Origin: Rhynchosporium graminicola
Taxonomy: Eukaryota > Ascomycota > Leotiomycetes > Helotiales > Ploettnerulaceae
Direction: 5' to 3'
NCBI GenBank assembly: GCA_900074885.1
Contig: FJUW01000011.1
Span: 496,001-560,000, forward strand
Length of the DNA stretch: 64,000 nucleotides
Made by a program: the position numbers and the translations under genes. The notes beneath the pieces are model-generated. The model did no database searches. It was given only the letters and a program-made list of their open reading frames with translations, and was not told the DNA's origin. Position 1 is the first letter of the stretch; each line of letters starts with the position of its first letter. This document shows positions 49,260 through 59,325 of the stretch, piece after piece.

Positions 49260-49494
49260 TATAACGACTAGTCAGGTTTAGAGGTTTCTCCTTATTAGTA
49301 GAAACACTTATTACTAAGCGAGATTACATAAGTAGAGTTTAGGGGCCCCTTTTCATATATATACTTCCCTTCTCTCTCTACTTCTTCACTCCTTAGTTAT
49401 AGATTCTTAAGTAATTCTTACTACTTTATATTCATAGTAATATGAGGTCTTATTACTCAGGTAGTTTTGAGACCTTTCTAGAGTAAGCGTCACA
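49260..49494 (+). repeat. A 3' LTR
   Basis: 235-bp partner of 34,237-34,471; its outer end (cgtcaca) is unmutated and its inner start (tataacg) is mutated. Confidence 0.93.
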
Positions 49495-49815
49495 GAATAC
49501 TCCGACTCCTGCTCCCGAACTATAACTAAGTATCTATACTGAGCTTTTAGCTACTCCTTTACCTATATATTCGACTACTAGCGAAGCTCTATTATTACCC
49601 CTATAGCGAGACGAATCTCTAGCTATAGATGATAATAATATACTATAGAGTACTAAAGAGCTACTACTATCGATACTAATACTATTAAACGTTATAACGC
49701 TGAAGCCGATAGCGCGATTATAGAAAGATAAATCGAATCAGACGAGCCTCTTACGTATCTGCCTTAAGAAAGAAGCGTCTTATAGAAGGGTAATAATAAA
49801 GAACTTCTAGATAGC
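49495..49815. other. Relic F, right part
   Basis: Continuation of the sequence interrupted by A. The plus-strand reading (TPTPAPEL..., then CLKKEASYRR-like) is protein-like with some stops. It ends where the putative LTR of C begins. Confidence 0.5.
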
Positions 49816-49987
49816 TGTCACGGGTGAGCAACGCGTACGCAGATAATCAAGTATAGTATTCAAGAAGTTCGATACAGGAGAGAGTCAGATTCTAGCCTAG
49901 CTCCGAAGGAAAACATGCGAGTGCCGCTAGGCTTAGTAAGTATAGGTATCGCCGGTGCTTAATCCTAGGGCTCGCCCCTTATATTAC
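49816..49987 (-). repeat. C putative 3' LTR
   Basis: About 172 bp from TGTCACGGG to tatattac. Its partner is not in the window, so the ends are inferred from the TG start and the adjacent pyrimidine tract. It keeps more C/G and CpA than the interior. Confidence 0.55.
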
Positions 49988-50199
49988 TCCCTTCCTCCCT
50001 CCGCTTGTTTTATATTAGGGTTCGCCTCTAAAGACTTATATCCCGCTCTATTATATACGGTTAGGGCTTATTATATCTGCGATTCTTTTTCTCGCTTCGT
50101 GCCGACTTCGCTTAGAAGTTAATAATAATAGTAGACTAATAAAGTATAATAGCGAACTAATAATAAAGGAATAATTAATAATACTAGTAAAGTCGTATA

Positions 50200-51000
50200 A
50201 GGCCTTTAGTTATTTATTTATATAACTCCTCTATTTATTTCCGGCTTATAATAATAGTAAGGCCGAATACGTCTTCCTGCTTCTTTATTATTACTCTCTC
50301 TCTTATTATTAATTAAATTAGTAAATACTCTCGCCTTAGCTATATATACCTCCTTCTATCACTTTATAGACTAATTCCCTTCTTCTTAATTAACTATTAT
50401 AAACTATAAGTTAATAAGATCATTTAGTATCGATTACTCTTTCCCTTTCGCTATCTCCTATCTCTACTCTAAAAGTACTATACTTTACTTACTACTAATT
50501 AGAGTTAGATAGCTTCTATTATCTACTACGCTACTTATATTCTCTCTAGGGTCGACTATATCGATTAGAATATAAGTCAGATCTCGCTTATTTTCGCTTA
50601 ATATCTGCTAACTTATATAGTCTACTTACTCCCGCGCTTATACGACCTGTTCTCGTAAGCGTAAGAACTATAAAAACTTATACGTTTATCCTAAGCTCCG
50701 CTCGAAAAATATTACTAACTACTTAGTCCTTAAATAGTATATATTACTTATATTATCTAGACTCGCTCTACTAATAAAAATTCTACGTAAGTTATTAGAT
50801 TCTAATCGTTTTCTATCGCTAATCGCTTATTTAGCGCTAATACTTACCGCGATCTTAGTAAGGTCCTTAAGGCCTAGAAAGCCTTAAAGCCTCTTTAAGC
50901 TACTAGTCTTCTCTCCTTATATCTATCCTCAGACTCCGCTTATTTTTTATTACTAACTATTTATTTTAGCCTTATTGCTACCAAAGTTACTAATTCGATT
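50200..51000 (-). pseudogene. C extra sense frame between pol and the 3' LTR
   Basis: On the minus strand, a polar, Gln/Glu/Lys-rich reading with stops at presumed Gln/Trp codons (for example around FLRLRE, QILSENKRDLTYIL, NKRESNNKEAGRRIRP) runs for about 250 codons after the pol region. The opposite strand is also fairly open, so strand choice is not secure. No domain recognised. Confidence 0.45.
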
Positions 51001-51249
51001 ATTAATATTATTACTTAATAGGGTTAGACGTAAGCTTCCTATAATCTGCTTATTTTCTATTACTAACTACTATAGTACTAGTAGAGTCCCTCCCGCCCTA
51101 GTTCTAAGTGCTTATCGCGCTAAATAAGTCCGGTTATTTTGAAATAGAGTCCTAGGGAAATTCGTTAGGTTATATTACTTTTTAGAATTAATAAAATAAT
51201 ATAAAAGAAATCTGAACTTCTCTTATTAATACTTATAACTTACTTAAAA

Positions 51250-54200
51250 CTAATCAGATCCTCTCTTATTCTTCTTTTTCTCTTATACTTATCTAGGTTT
51301 ATTATAGTATTTAATATCTCTATACTTGCTTTCGAACTCGTCTATAGCTATAGTATCTAATAAGTCTTTAATAAGTTCCTATATAGGTTCGTAGTAACCT
51401 GCTTACTTTACTAGCACTTCCTTACCTTTCCTTTTTCTTATTAATTTATCTCTAGCGTAAAGAATCTCCTCTACTTACTATTCTTTATAAGTCTCGAATA
51501 GCATGAGCTCCGATTAACTATCGTTAGTCTCTTACCTAAGTAATAGGTTATAGCTCGCTAGTTGTAATAGATCCGTATAGAATACTAGGTAAATATTACT
51601 AAGGACCCCAGATAGACGAATAGCTACTAGCGATAATACTTTATCTATTATATATTTAATATACTTCGTATTAAGACTCTTTTTTAGTCGATTTATCCGG
51701 TAGTTATATAGGTCTAATTATATTTTATCTCCTTTCTAATATACTAAAGCTAGGGTCCTTATCTTATTAGTACTATCTTTCTATTTCTAAGCGAATACTA
51801 CTATATTCGACTAGTATAAGTCGATAATCTTCTTTATCTTCTCTATAAATACTATTACTTATTCGCTCGATAGTAGCTAAGAGTTAATCTCGGGTTCTAT
51901 CTCTAATAGTATAAGTAATAGCACTTTATACTTATATATAGTAAAGAATAAGCTTATCCCGAGGCTTGCGTAGTAATATCTGTTTAACGCTAATTAAGCT
52001 ATAAGGAGCTACTTTTTCTAGTCAGACTACTCTTAGTTAATAAAGTTTCGTAGATAAGCTTAGATATCTTAATTTAGCTTTTCTAATCTTCTATTAGTTT
52101 ATAAGTAGTATTCGAAGCTAAGTCTTTATTATATACTAATTAAGTAATAAAAAGTCTTCTAGAATATACTTATCTAGTTAGTATTTCTATCGCTTATAAT
52201 CGCTCGCGATATCCTATAGTTTTTTACTTAGTATTCTATGAATTTCTTAGTGTATTCTTCTGCTTTTATACTAAATATCGCTTCGATAACTATCTATTTA
52301 CTTAACTAGTCTTTAATTACCTAAAGGTAATAGTTACCTTAAGAGTTTAGTAAGTTAGTTATAAAGTCTATAGATATCTCCTAGAAGAATTAGTTAAGAA
52401 CTAATAATAGTCTTAAGAGTCCGTGCTTATATTCCCTTTATACTTTATTTCTCTTATAATAGTTATAGTTCCTTAAGAATTATCTTATATACTTTAATTA
52501 TAATAGCTAGTAGAAGGAGCGTCTTAGTATTAATATAGTAGAGTCCCGCCCTAGATAACTATAGACTAGTAAGTTATAGATAAACTAGATAAGCCTTATT
52601 CTTAGAGTATTATTTTCGAGAGTCTCGGGGTCTATCGCTTTATAATTAGACTCTAATATAACTAGGGCGCCTAGTACTTATAACTCTCTATAGTAATATA
52701 AGTAGTTTTTTATATTTATATTATAGTCGCTTACTTAGATTTTAATCTTAATTTCGCTTAGGAAAGATTAGGCCTTATCTTATAATAAGCGGAGTATAGT
52801 TTAATATATTATATCCTCTTATATTATAGCGTCTTATAAGTCGTTTAGTTTTTTATTCTAGAAAAGACCTCTAGATACTATTAGTCCTAAGGTAAGGACT
52901 TAGCTAAAAGGTATAATCGATAGCTAAGTAGATATAAGTATTACTCTTATCTTATCTTCTCTTTCTAAAGCTAGCTAATATACTATATATTCCGAGTCTA
53001 AAAACCTGCGGAACCTCGAGTTTATATTATAGTCCGGCTAAGTTAATATAGTTATTACTCTTACTTTATTTTTCTTTTCTAGAATAAGCTAATTTATTAC
53101 GCGGTCCGAGTCTAAAAACCTGCGGAACCTCGAGTTTATATTACTTTCCTTTAATATATCTTACTTCCTTTATAATAAGGTATCTAGGATAATAGCTTCG
53201 GATCCTAGCTTATATACTAAGGTAAACTAGAATAATACTAAGGTCTTATACTAGTGTACTTAACGCTCTAATAGCTATCGCTTAGTTATAAAATACTTAA
53301 GGTTCTTATAATCTATCTAAATGATAAAAGGGCTATATGCTTTTAACTCGAGGGCCTAGAATTTCAAGTAGGTAATTACTACTAGTATCTCCTTATTATA
53401 GATATCGTAATTAATTTCAGCTTTATTTAGCTTCTAAGTGAAAAAGCCTACTAGTCGTCGAACTCTATTCTTTTCTTATAGAAGAGTACTTCCTATTGCG
53501 AATCTATTATAATTAGTCTCTAAGAACGTCTAAAGTCTCGGATCTTAGTATATAAGTACTAGAGTATTATAAAACTTCTCTATTAGAGCCTTAAATACTT
53601 TCTCTTCTAGTTTTCCTTAGAAGAATAAGCGACCTTTCTCTATTAACGCTATTAAGAGCGCGGCTAGCTTTAAGTAGTTCGCTATAAATATTCGATAGAA
53701 GTTTATAAATCCTAAGAAATATTATATCTCCTTCTAAGTCTTAAGTTACGCTTAGTTCTTAATTACTACTACTTTTTCTAGATTAGAACTTATACTTTTT
53801 CTATTAGTATATATAATAAATCCTAGATATTTAAGCTTCTTACGAGCGAACTCGCTCTTTCCGGGATCTAAGTATAGTCTATTATCTTAAAGCTTATAGA
53901 GAATAATTCATACCTTTTCGAAGTAGTCTTCTCTAGAGCCGTTCGAGTAAACGACTATATTATCTATATAAGCCGAGGCAAAGTCGTCTAATTATTCTCT
54001 TAATAAACTATTAATATACCGCTAGAAACTCGCCGGAGCTCTTAATAATCTAAAAGGATATATAAGCTATTTAAAAGACCTAAATCTTATATAAAAGGCT
54101 ATTTTATACTCGTGATCTGATGCTATATATATTTAATAAAATACCGAAATCATATCTACTTTCGTAAGCTATTTAGTACTCGTAAGGTTTTATAAAGTCT

Positions 54201-55614
54201 CTGGTATTAATAGTAAAGGGTACTAGTCTAGCTTCGTAATAGCGTTTAGCGCTTAGTAGTTATAGCAGAACTTTAGACCTCTCCCGGGTTTCTATATAAA
54301 AAGGATAAGAGCTACTGCTTCTAAAGTACTAAGCCGGATATATCTTTTTTCTAAGAAGCTATTTAATAACTTTCTTAGCGCTAGTAATTTATCTTTAGAT
54401 ATACTATATAGCGGACCTTATAGTAAGGTAGTAGGGGACCTGTCTGATTATTCGCAGATATCGATTCGATAGTCGATACCTAATCGATAGGGAGCTAGTT
54501 TCTTTACTTCTTACTTAGAAAAGAGTAGAGCTATATCTTAAATCTCCGAAGGAAGAATATTTTTAAGTTAGTCTAGGGTTAGCTCTTCTTTATCCTAAAG
54601 AGCTATCTTTATATCTTCTAATATCGTAGTAGATACTAAGGTATAGTTATTATTATCTATATATAAGTAATAGTTATATTCTTCTATTACTTATTTCTTT
54701 ACTAAGCTATAATAATACTATCGTTTTTTAGGCGTTATCCTGATCTTATTTTATATCTTCTATAGGTTCCTTAAGATTAATAGAAAAGCTAGTTTTAGTA
54801 CTATATATATATAGACCCTTTAGCTAAACCCTGCGATTTTTATTTAGAACTCGACTACTCCTTTAGTCCTTAAGTTCCGTATAGCTTTTAAAGCGCCCTT
54901 TATCTCGCGAGTTCTATAGCTTATATATATAAGACTAAGACTTTCTATAAGGTCTTTATTTATTATAATATAGTACTAATATCTTTTATTAATAAGAGTA
55001 AAAATTCCGAACGTTTCTTAAAGGACTATATCTATATATATAAAGTTTCTGTTTATAAGCTCTTTGAATTTACTTTATTCTTTTACTAATACTTTATTTA
55101 CTTTTAGCTTCTAACTTTAAGAAGGAGTTAGTCTTTTCCTGACTCTAAAAGAGTAAGGTCTGATACGTTATTATTATCCTTTAGTAATAGTCCTATTATA
55201 TTAATTATAATAAGTTATACTACTAAAGCGTATAAGTAATTATAGATATAGTACTTAGATACTCTGTAGCGGAAATAGAGCTTTTTCTTATAGTATCTCT
55301 CTCGTTCGGCCGCGTTTATCTATTTAGATCTTTATTTACTATTAGAATCATTACGAGCTCTGCTATTTCTTTCTTAGTTTCTTATTATACGCGCTAGTAT
55401 TATTACTATATCCTTATCAGCGTTAACCTTAGCTTTTATAAGAGCTTTCTAGAGATATATATAGTCTGCTATATTTATCCTAGAGTCCTTATTCTTATTA
55501 TTCTATCTCTTATTCGATACTTTAAACTAATCTATCTCTTCGAGGTTAGTTATAATCTGTTCTATCTCCTTAGTAAATTCGAAGTAATCCGTAGTCTTAG
55601 CTATAGAGGCTATA
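51250..55614 (-). pseudogene. C gag (C-terminal part) and pol relic
   Basis: Minus-strand remains. The gag zinc knuckle at about 55,236-55,277 keeps CCHC spacing with cysteines read as Tyr. RT active site YIDN-IVVYS at 53,959-53,970. Integrase with EISIDFITNL (about 52,360) and AIISDRN at 52,183-52,203. The order is gag, RT, integrase. A 114-bp tandem duplication lies between RT and integrase. Many stops; the gag is cut at 55,614 by element D. Confidence 0.85.
52944..53143 (-). repeat. 114-bp in-frame tandem duplication in C pol
   Basis: tccgagtctaaaaacctgcg and what follows (39 bp) are identical at 52,991-53,029 and 53,105-53,143; the preceding sequence also matches at the same 114-bp offset (52,944 and 53,058). 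114 is 38 codons, so the frame is kept. The identical 39 bp contrast with the diverged rest of the unit. Confidence 0.85.
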
Positions 55615-55796
55615 TATAATAATCACTTAGTACGCTAAGGTAAATAGGCATAATGGAATAGTAGAATAGTCGCTAGAGGTTCGCTAGTAATAATCTAGTT
55701 AATATAGAAACTAATTACTAAGGAGAGAAGGTTCTTCCTTCCTCTCTAATTCTGAAATATAGAAGTAGGAGGCACTAGGCGTATAGACTTATTATA
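55615..55796 (-). repeat. D 3' LTR (left copy)
   Basis: 182 bp, partner of 63,762-63,943. The outer start keeps more C/G (aatcacttag, aaggtaaataggcataatgg) than the right copy. Confidence 0.92.
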
Positions 55797-56048
55797 ATAT
55801 CTCCTCTCTTAAATACTTCTATCCTAGAAGTGAAAGCGTTAAAATACCCTAGCTAGTAATACTTCAGCGAGGCGCTAGCGAGGTATTCCTTTTAGGATTT
55901 ACTTTTATTCTGATTCTTCTTTATTATTAGTAAGGCTAGAATACAGAGTATAGCGCTAAGTAACTCCTCTATATAACTCTTAACTTTCTCTCTTCTCTCT
56001 CTTCTTAAATAACTAATAATAATAATAGTAACTATACGTAAGTTATAA

Positions 56049-57000
56049 ATATAAAGTATCAAGTAGTACTAACTTAACCTTTTAGCTCCTAAGAAGAACC
56101 TTCGTAAGCGCGCCGCTAGTAGTTCGCTTAAAGATACTCTTCCTTCTAGTAATACTTTTACTCTTATTAATAAGGGAAAAGCTATAGTTACTAGCGGGTT
56201 ATTAACTAAGCGCTAGCGAGCCGAAGATAATAACGAGGATACTGAAAGCGAGCTAAGCTAAGATAGTAGCCCTTCTACCTATTATAATAAGACCCTTTAT
56301 ACTAGTCGAAAGAATACGCAGATAAAGTCGAAAGCTCGTACTAAGGTAAATAAGGAGATACTACGTCCGGAGACTTACTTACGATACGCCGGCGAGTATA
56401 CTTTATTCCCTAAGTTAAAGTATACTTTAGCTCTTAACTCTATTACTAGTAAGTATATAGATTATATTAAGAAAAGTAAATCTTACGAAGATATAAGTAT
56501 AAATTTCCTCTCTCTAGCGAATACTCTGCTAATAGCTAGCGAGGTTCTAGCTATCCTAATAGGTATTCTTAGCTAACTATAAGATATAGCTTTAAAAGTA
56601 GTAATAAGTAAGAGTTCCGGAGAAGTATTAAAGATTACCTAGGTACGCTTTAATATAGAGAAGAAGCAGGCTAATTATACTTCTAAAGTTAATAATACTA
56701 TAGCTATTAAATCTCCTTAGAAGCTAGTTATTAATTCTAATACCGAGCTATTCTCTAGTATTACGTCAGCGATCGCTAAAGTATCTAGGTATATGCTGCG
56801 CTCTATAGCTAAAGTTATTACTACTATCGATATTATAAATACTACTCTTCTAGAGGAAATTCGTAGTCTCTATATAGTATAAATTAATCTCTCTAGCGAG
56901 TTCCCTACTAATCTTTAGTAAAGGACTTCTATACTATTTATACTAGATTCTTTCTATAGGTAGCTTCACTAGATACGTAGCTAGAGGTTAATAGAGAGGA
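56049..57000 (+). pseudogene. D antisense accessory frame at the element's 3' end
   Basis: On the plus strand, opposite to pol, about 300 codons run with few stops (at presumed Gln codons). The first part is basic and Ser-rich (RKRAASSSLKDTLPSSNTF), the middle acidic (EDNNEDTESELS), then EILRPETYLRYAGEYTLFPK and a hydrophobic/helical second half. No domain recognised. The start is probably a mutated ATG at 56,049. Position and orientation parallel the antisense frame of B, though I see no sequence similarity by eye. Confidence 0.65.
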
Positions 57001-57841
57001 AGTCCCGGATAAGGATATAAATACTACTAATTAGGAGATTACTAAGTAAACTTTCTTTAGCGATATCTCGGAGTTTATTCAGCGAGAGCTAGTTTACTAG
57101 CGATCCGTATAGATAATAAAACCTCTTTTTCCTCTTAGATCTCTATTAGATTTATAATCTCTAATATACTTTTAAAACTATAAAACTTTATAAGAAAAAA
57201 CAGAAAGGTATATATCCTTTTATAAGTATTATTTCACTTTCGCTAGTATTTCGCTAGTCTTTCTATAGCGTTTTGATTTTTTAAAGCTTTAATTTCTTTC
57301 TAGAGTCCTTAGAGGTTTTCTTTTAGCTCTTAAGAATTATAAGCGGAAATAAACTCCTTTTATCTTACTAGGAATTATTCTCTTCTTCTAATTACTTACT
57401 AGTCTTTTAAGGAATCGACCTCTTATAATTCTTTATTATTAATAAGGTTAAGTTAGATAACCTCTAACGACTCGCCGGGCTTTTACTAGTATAGTTCTAA
57501 TAGTAAGATATAAAAGACGTTATATAGCTAACTATACTTAGTAAGTAAATCTAATTAATATACCTACTTTCTAATTCTTTCGCTGATCTTAAATAGCCTT
57601 AGAAATTAGTAATCTAGCTTCTTACTCGATCGAATAGTTTTAATATTCTTTATTAAGAGTAGGACTTATTAATCTACTTTGAATTTAACTAGTCGATAGT
57701 TCTTATTATACTATTTCGCTTAAGTTTCTTTAGTTCTTTATTAGCTATTCTCTAGCTCTTAGTATTTCTTAACTACTTTTTCTACTCTTTCTTTAGTAGT
57801 AGGTATCTCCCCTCTTATAGGATCGTTCTTAATACCCTAGC

Positions 57842-58043
57842 TGTAACGACACAAGACTCAAGGCGGTATACAAGTAAGAATAAACAAGTAGGGAGGCTAA
57901 GAGCGATCTTATATAGTCTAGTACGAAGGAAACAGAAAGATACAGAGCTCTAAAGGAGTCTGCACCTTCTATATATATAAGAAGGGTATACCTAAGGCAC
58001 CGATACTGGCCCGTATCTGCCACGTATACTATACGCCGTTATA
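57842..58043 (-). repeat. E 3' LTR (left copy)
   Basis: 202 bp, partner of 59,119-59,320. The first about 110 bp keep the C/G at every transition; the inner end reads gttata. Confidence 0.93.
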
Positions 58044-58390
58044 TTACCCCCTTCTAAGATAAAGGCTCGCCCTCGAGCCTTGAAGAATCGAAGTAATTAA
58101 GGAAATAAAGTAAGTACAAAACGCAGTTAAATATTAAGATAACCTTCTAAATTTCTATTAAACCGAAACCGTAGATACTAATTTAGTACCGAGATTATCT
58201 CTTCTATAGAAGGAAATATAATCTCCGGTAATTATAATACTAAGTTTTACTAAATAAGCGAGGCTAAGTAAGTGATTAAAACACTTAAAGGTTATAAAAG
58301 AAACGAAAGTCTAAATCGAATTCTAAAGAAGCTAAAAGATTAAGGAGAGTTAGATATCTTTATTAAGTAGATATAGAAAGTATTAAATTA

Positions 58391-58754
58391 AAAGTTCTAG
58401 TAGAGAGAGGTCGATTCTACTAAGGGGGATAAATTATACCGGGGTATAAGGATTACGAGTCGAATTCCGATAATTTCCGCTAAGGTAATAAGCTACTTCG
58501 TCCTAGCTTAAAAGTAAGGTTTTTCGCTATTAGAGCTGCTTTCGGAAGGTTAAAGTCAGGTAAGAGGATAAAAGTTCTTTTCTAGTAGAAGGAGGTCGAT
58601 TCTACTAAAGGGGATAAATTATACCGGAGTATAGGAGTTACGAGTCGGATTCCGGTAATTTCCGCTAGGGTAATAAGCTACTTTATCTTAGCTTAAAAGT
58701 AAGGTTTTTCGCTATTAGAGCTGCTTTCGGAAGGTTAAAGTCAGGTAAGAGGAT
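58391..58754 (-). repeat. 180-bp tandem duplication inside E
   Basis: Two head-to-tail copies (about 58,391-58,569 and 58,570-58,754). Both run from ggtcgattctac through gggataaattataccgg to ttaaagtcaggtaagaggat. Copies are very similar, with a small insertion near the start of the second. Confidence 0.88.
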
Positions 58755-59118
58755 AATAAATATTAAGGCTTATAGGGAAGTTTCCACCTAAAATTCATCT
58801 GCTGTTTTACTTCGTACGCACGAAGGAACGAGTTTCGAAGTATCCGAGAGTGACTTCGTAGTAATACTAGTGCTTCTAAGGCTGAATTACGTTCAAATTC
58901 CTAGCTATCCGAGAGATCTCTGGAATCTTAGCTCTTTTAAAAACCTAACTATCGAATTCGTAATTAATAGTACTAACTATTTCCGTATAATTCCGAAAAT
59001 CTAAGGTAAGTAGAGATAACTTAGCGAAAAGCTCCCTAGTAGTCGTATATACGAATCGAGTTTTCTAGGTAAGATATTATTTAATACTATCCCCGGTAGT
59101 CTTAATCTTTCTATTTAA

Positions 59119-59320
59119 TATAACGATATAAGACTTAAGGCAGTATATAAGTAAGAATAAATAAGTAGGGAGGCTAAGAGCGATCTTATATAGTCTAGTA
59201 CGAAGGAAACAGAAAGATATAGAGCTCTAAAGAAGTCTGAACCTTCTATATATAAAAGGAGGGTATACCTAAGGCACCGATACTGGCCCGTATCTGCCAC
59301 GTATACCATGCGCCGTCACA
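59119..59320 (-). repeat. E 5' LTR (right copy)
   Basis: 202 bp. Inner start tataacgatataag (mutated), outer end gccgtcaca (unmutated). Confidence 0.93.
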
Positions 59321-59325
59321 CTAGC

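Larger units (their letters stand above)
34237..49494 (+). mobile_element. A: Ty3/Gypsy chromovirus-type LTR retrotransposon, interrupted by B
   Basis: Bounded by 235-bp LTRs and the duplication gaata (34,232-34,236 and 49,495-49,499). Ends read TATGACG (left) and CGTCACA (right), consistent with an ancestral TGTGACG...CGTCACA. A purine tract (ggaggggagggtag) at 49,246-49,259 precedes the right LTR, so it reads on the plus strand. Element B (34,937-43,625) sits near the 5' end of its gag. Without B and its repeat A would be about 6.6 kb, normal for this group. The coding region is heavily RIP-mutated. Confidence 0.93.
57842..59320 (-). mobile_element. E: short non-autonomous LTR element inserted in D
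   Basis: 1,479 bp with 202-bp LTRs and the duplication ctagc (57,837-57,841 and 59,321-59,325). The left LTR starts TGTAACGACAC and the right one ends GCCGTCACA. A pyrimidine tract beside the left LTR (58,046-58,054) shows it reads on the minus strand. The internal 1,075 bp holds no gag or pol motif and contains a 180-bp tandem duplication. Its R/U5 end, primer-site region and polypurine tract match those of B, so it probably depended on B-type proteins. In kind it is TRIM/LARD-like. Confidence 0.88.

Noticed and set aside
57829..58023. 64-codon minus-strand frame, and its twin at 59,115-59,309
   Set aside because: Both are translations of the E LTRs and are not genes.
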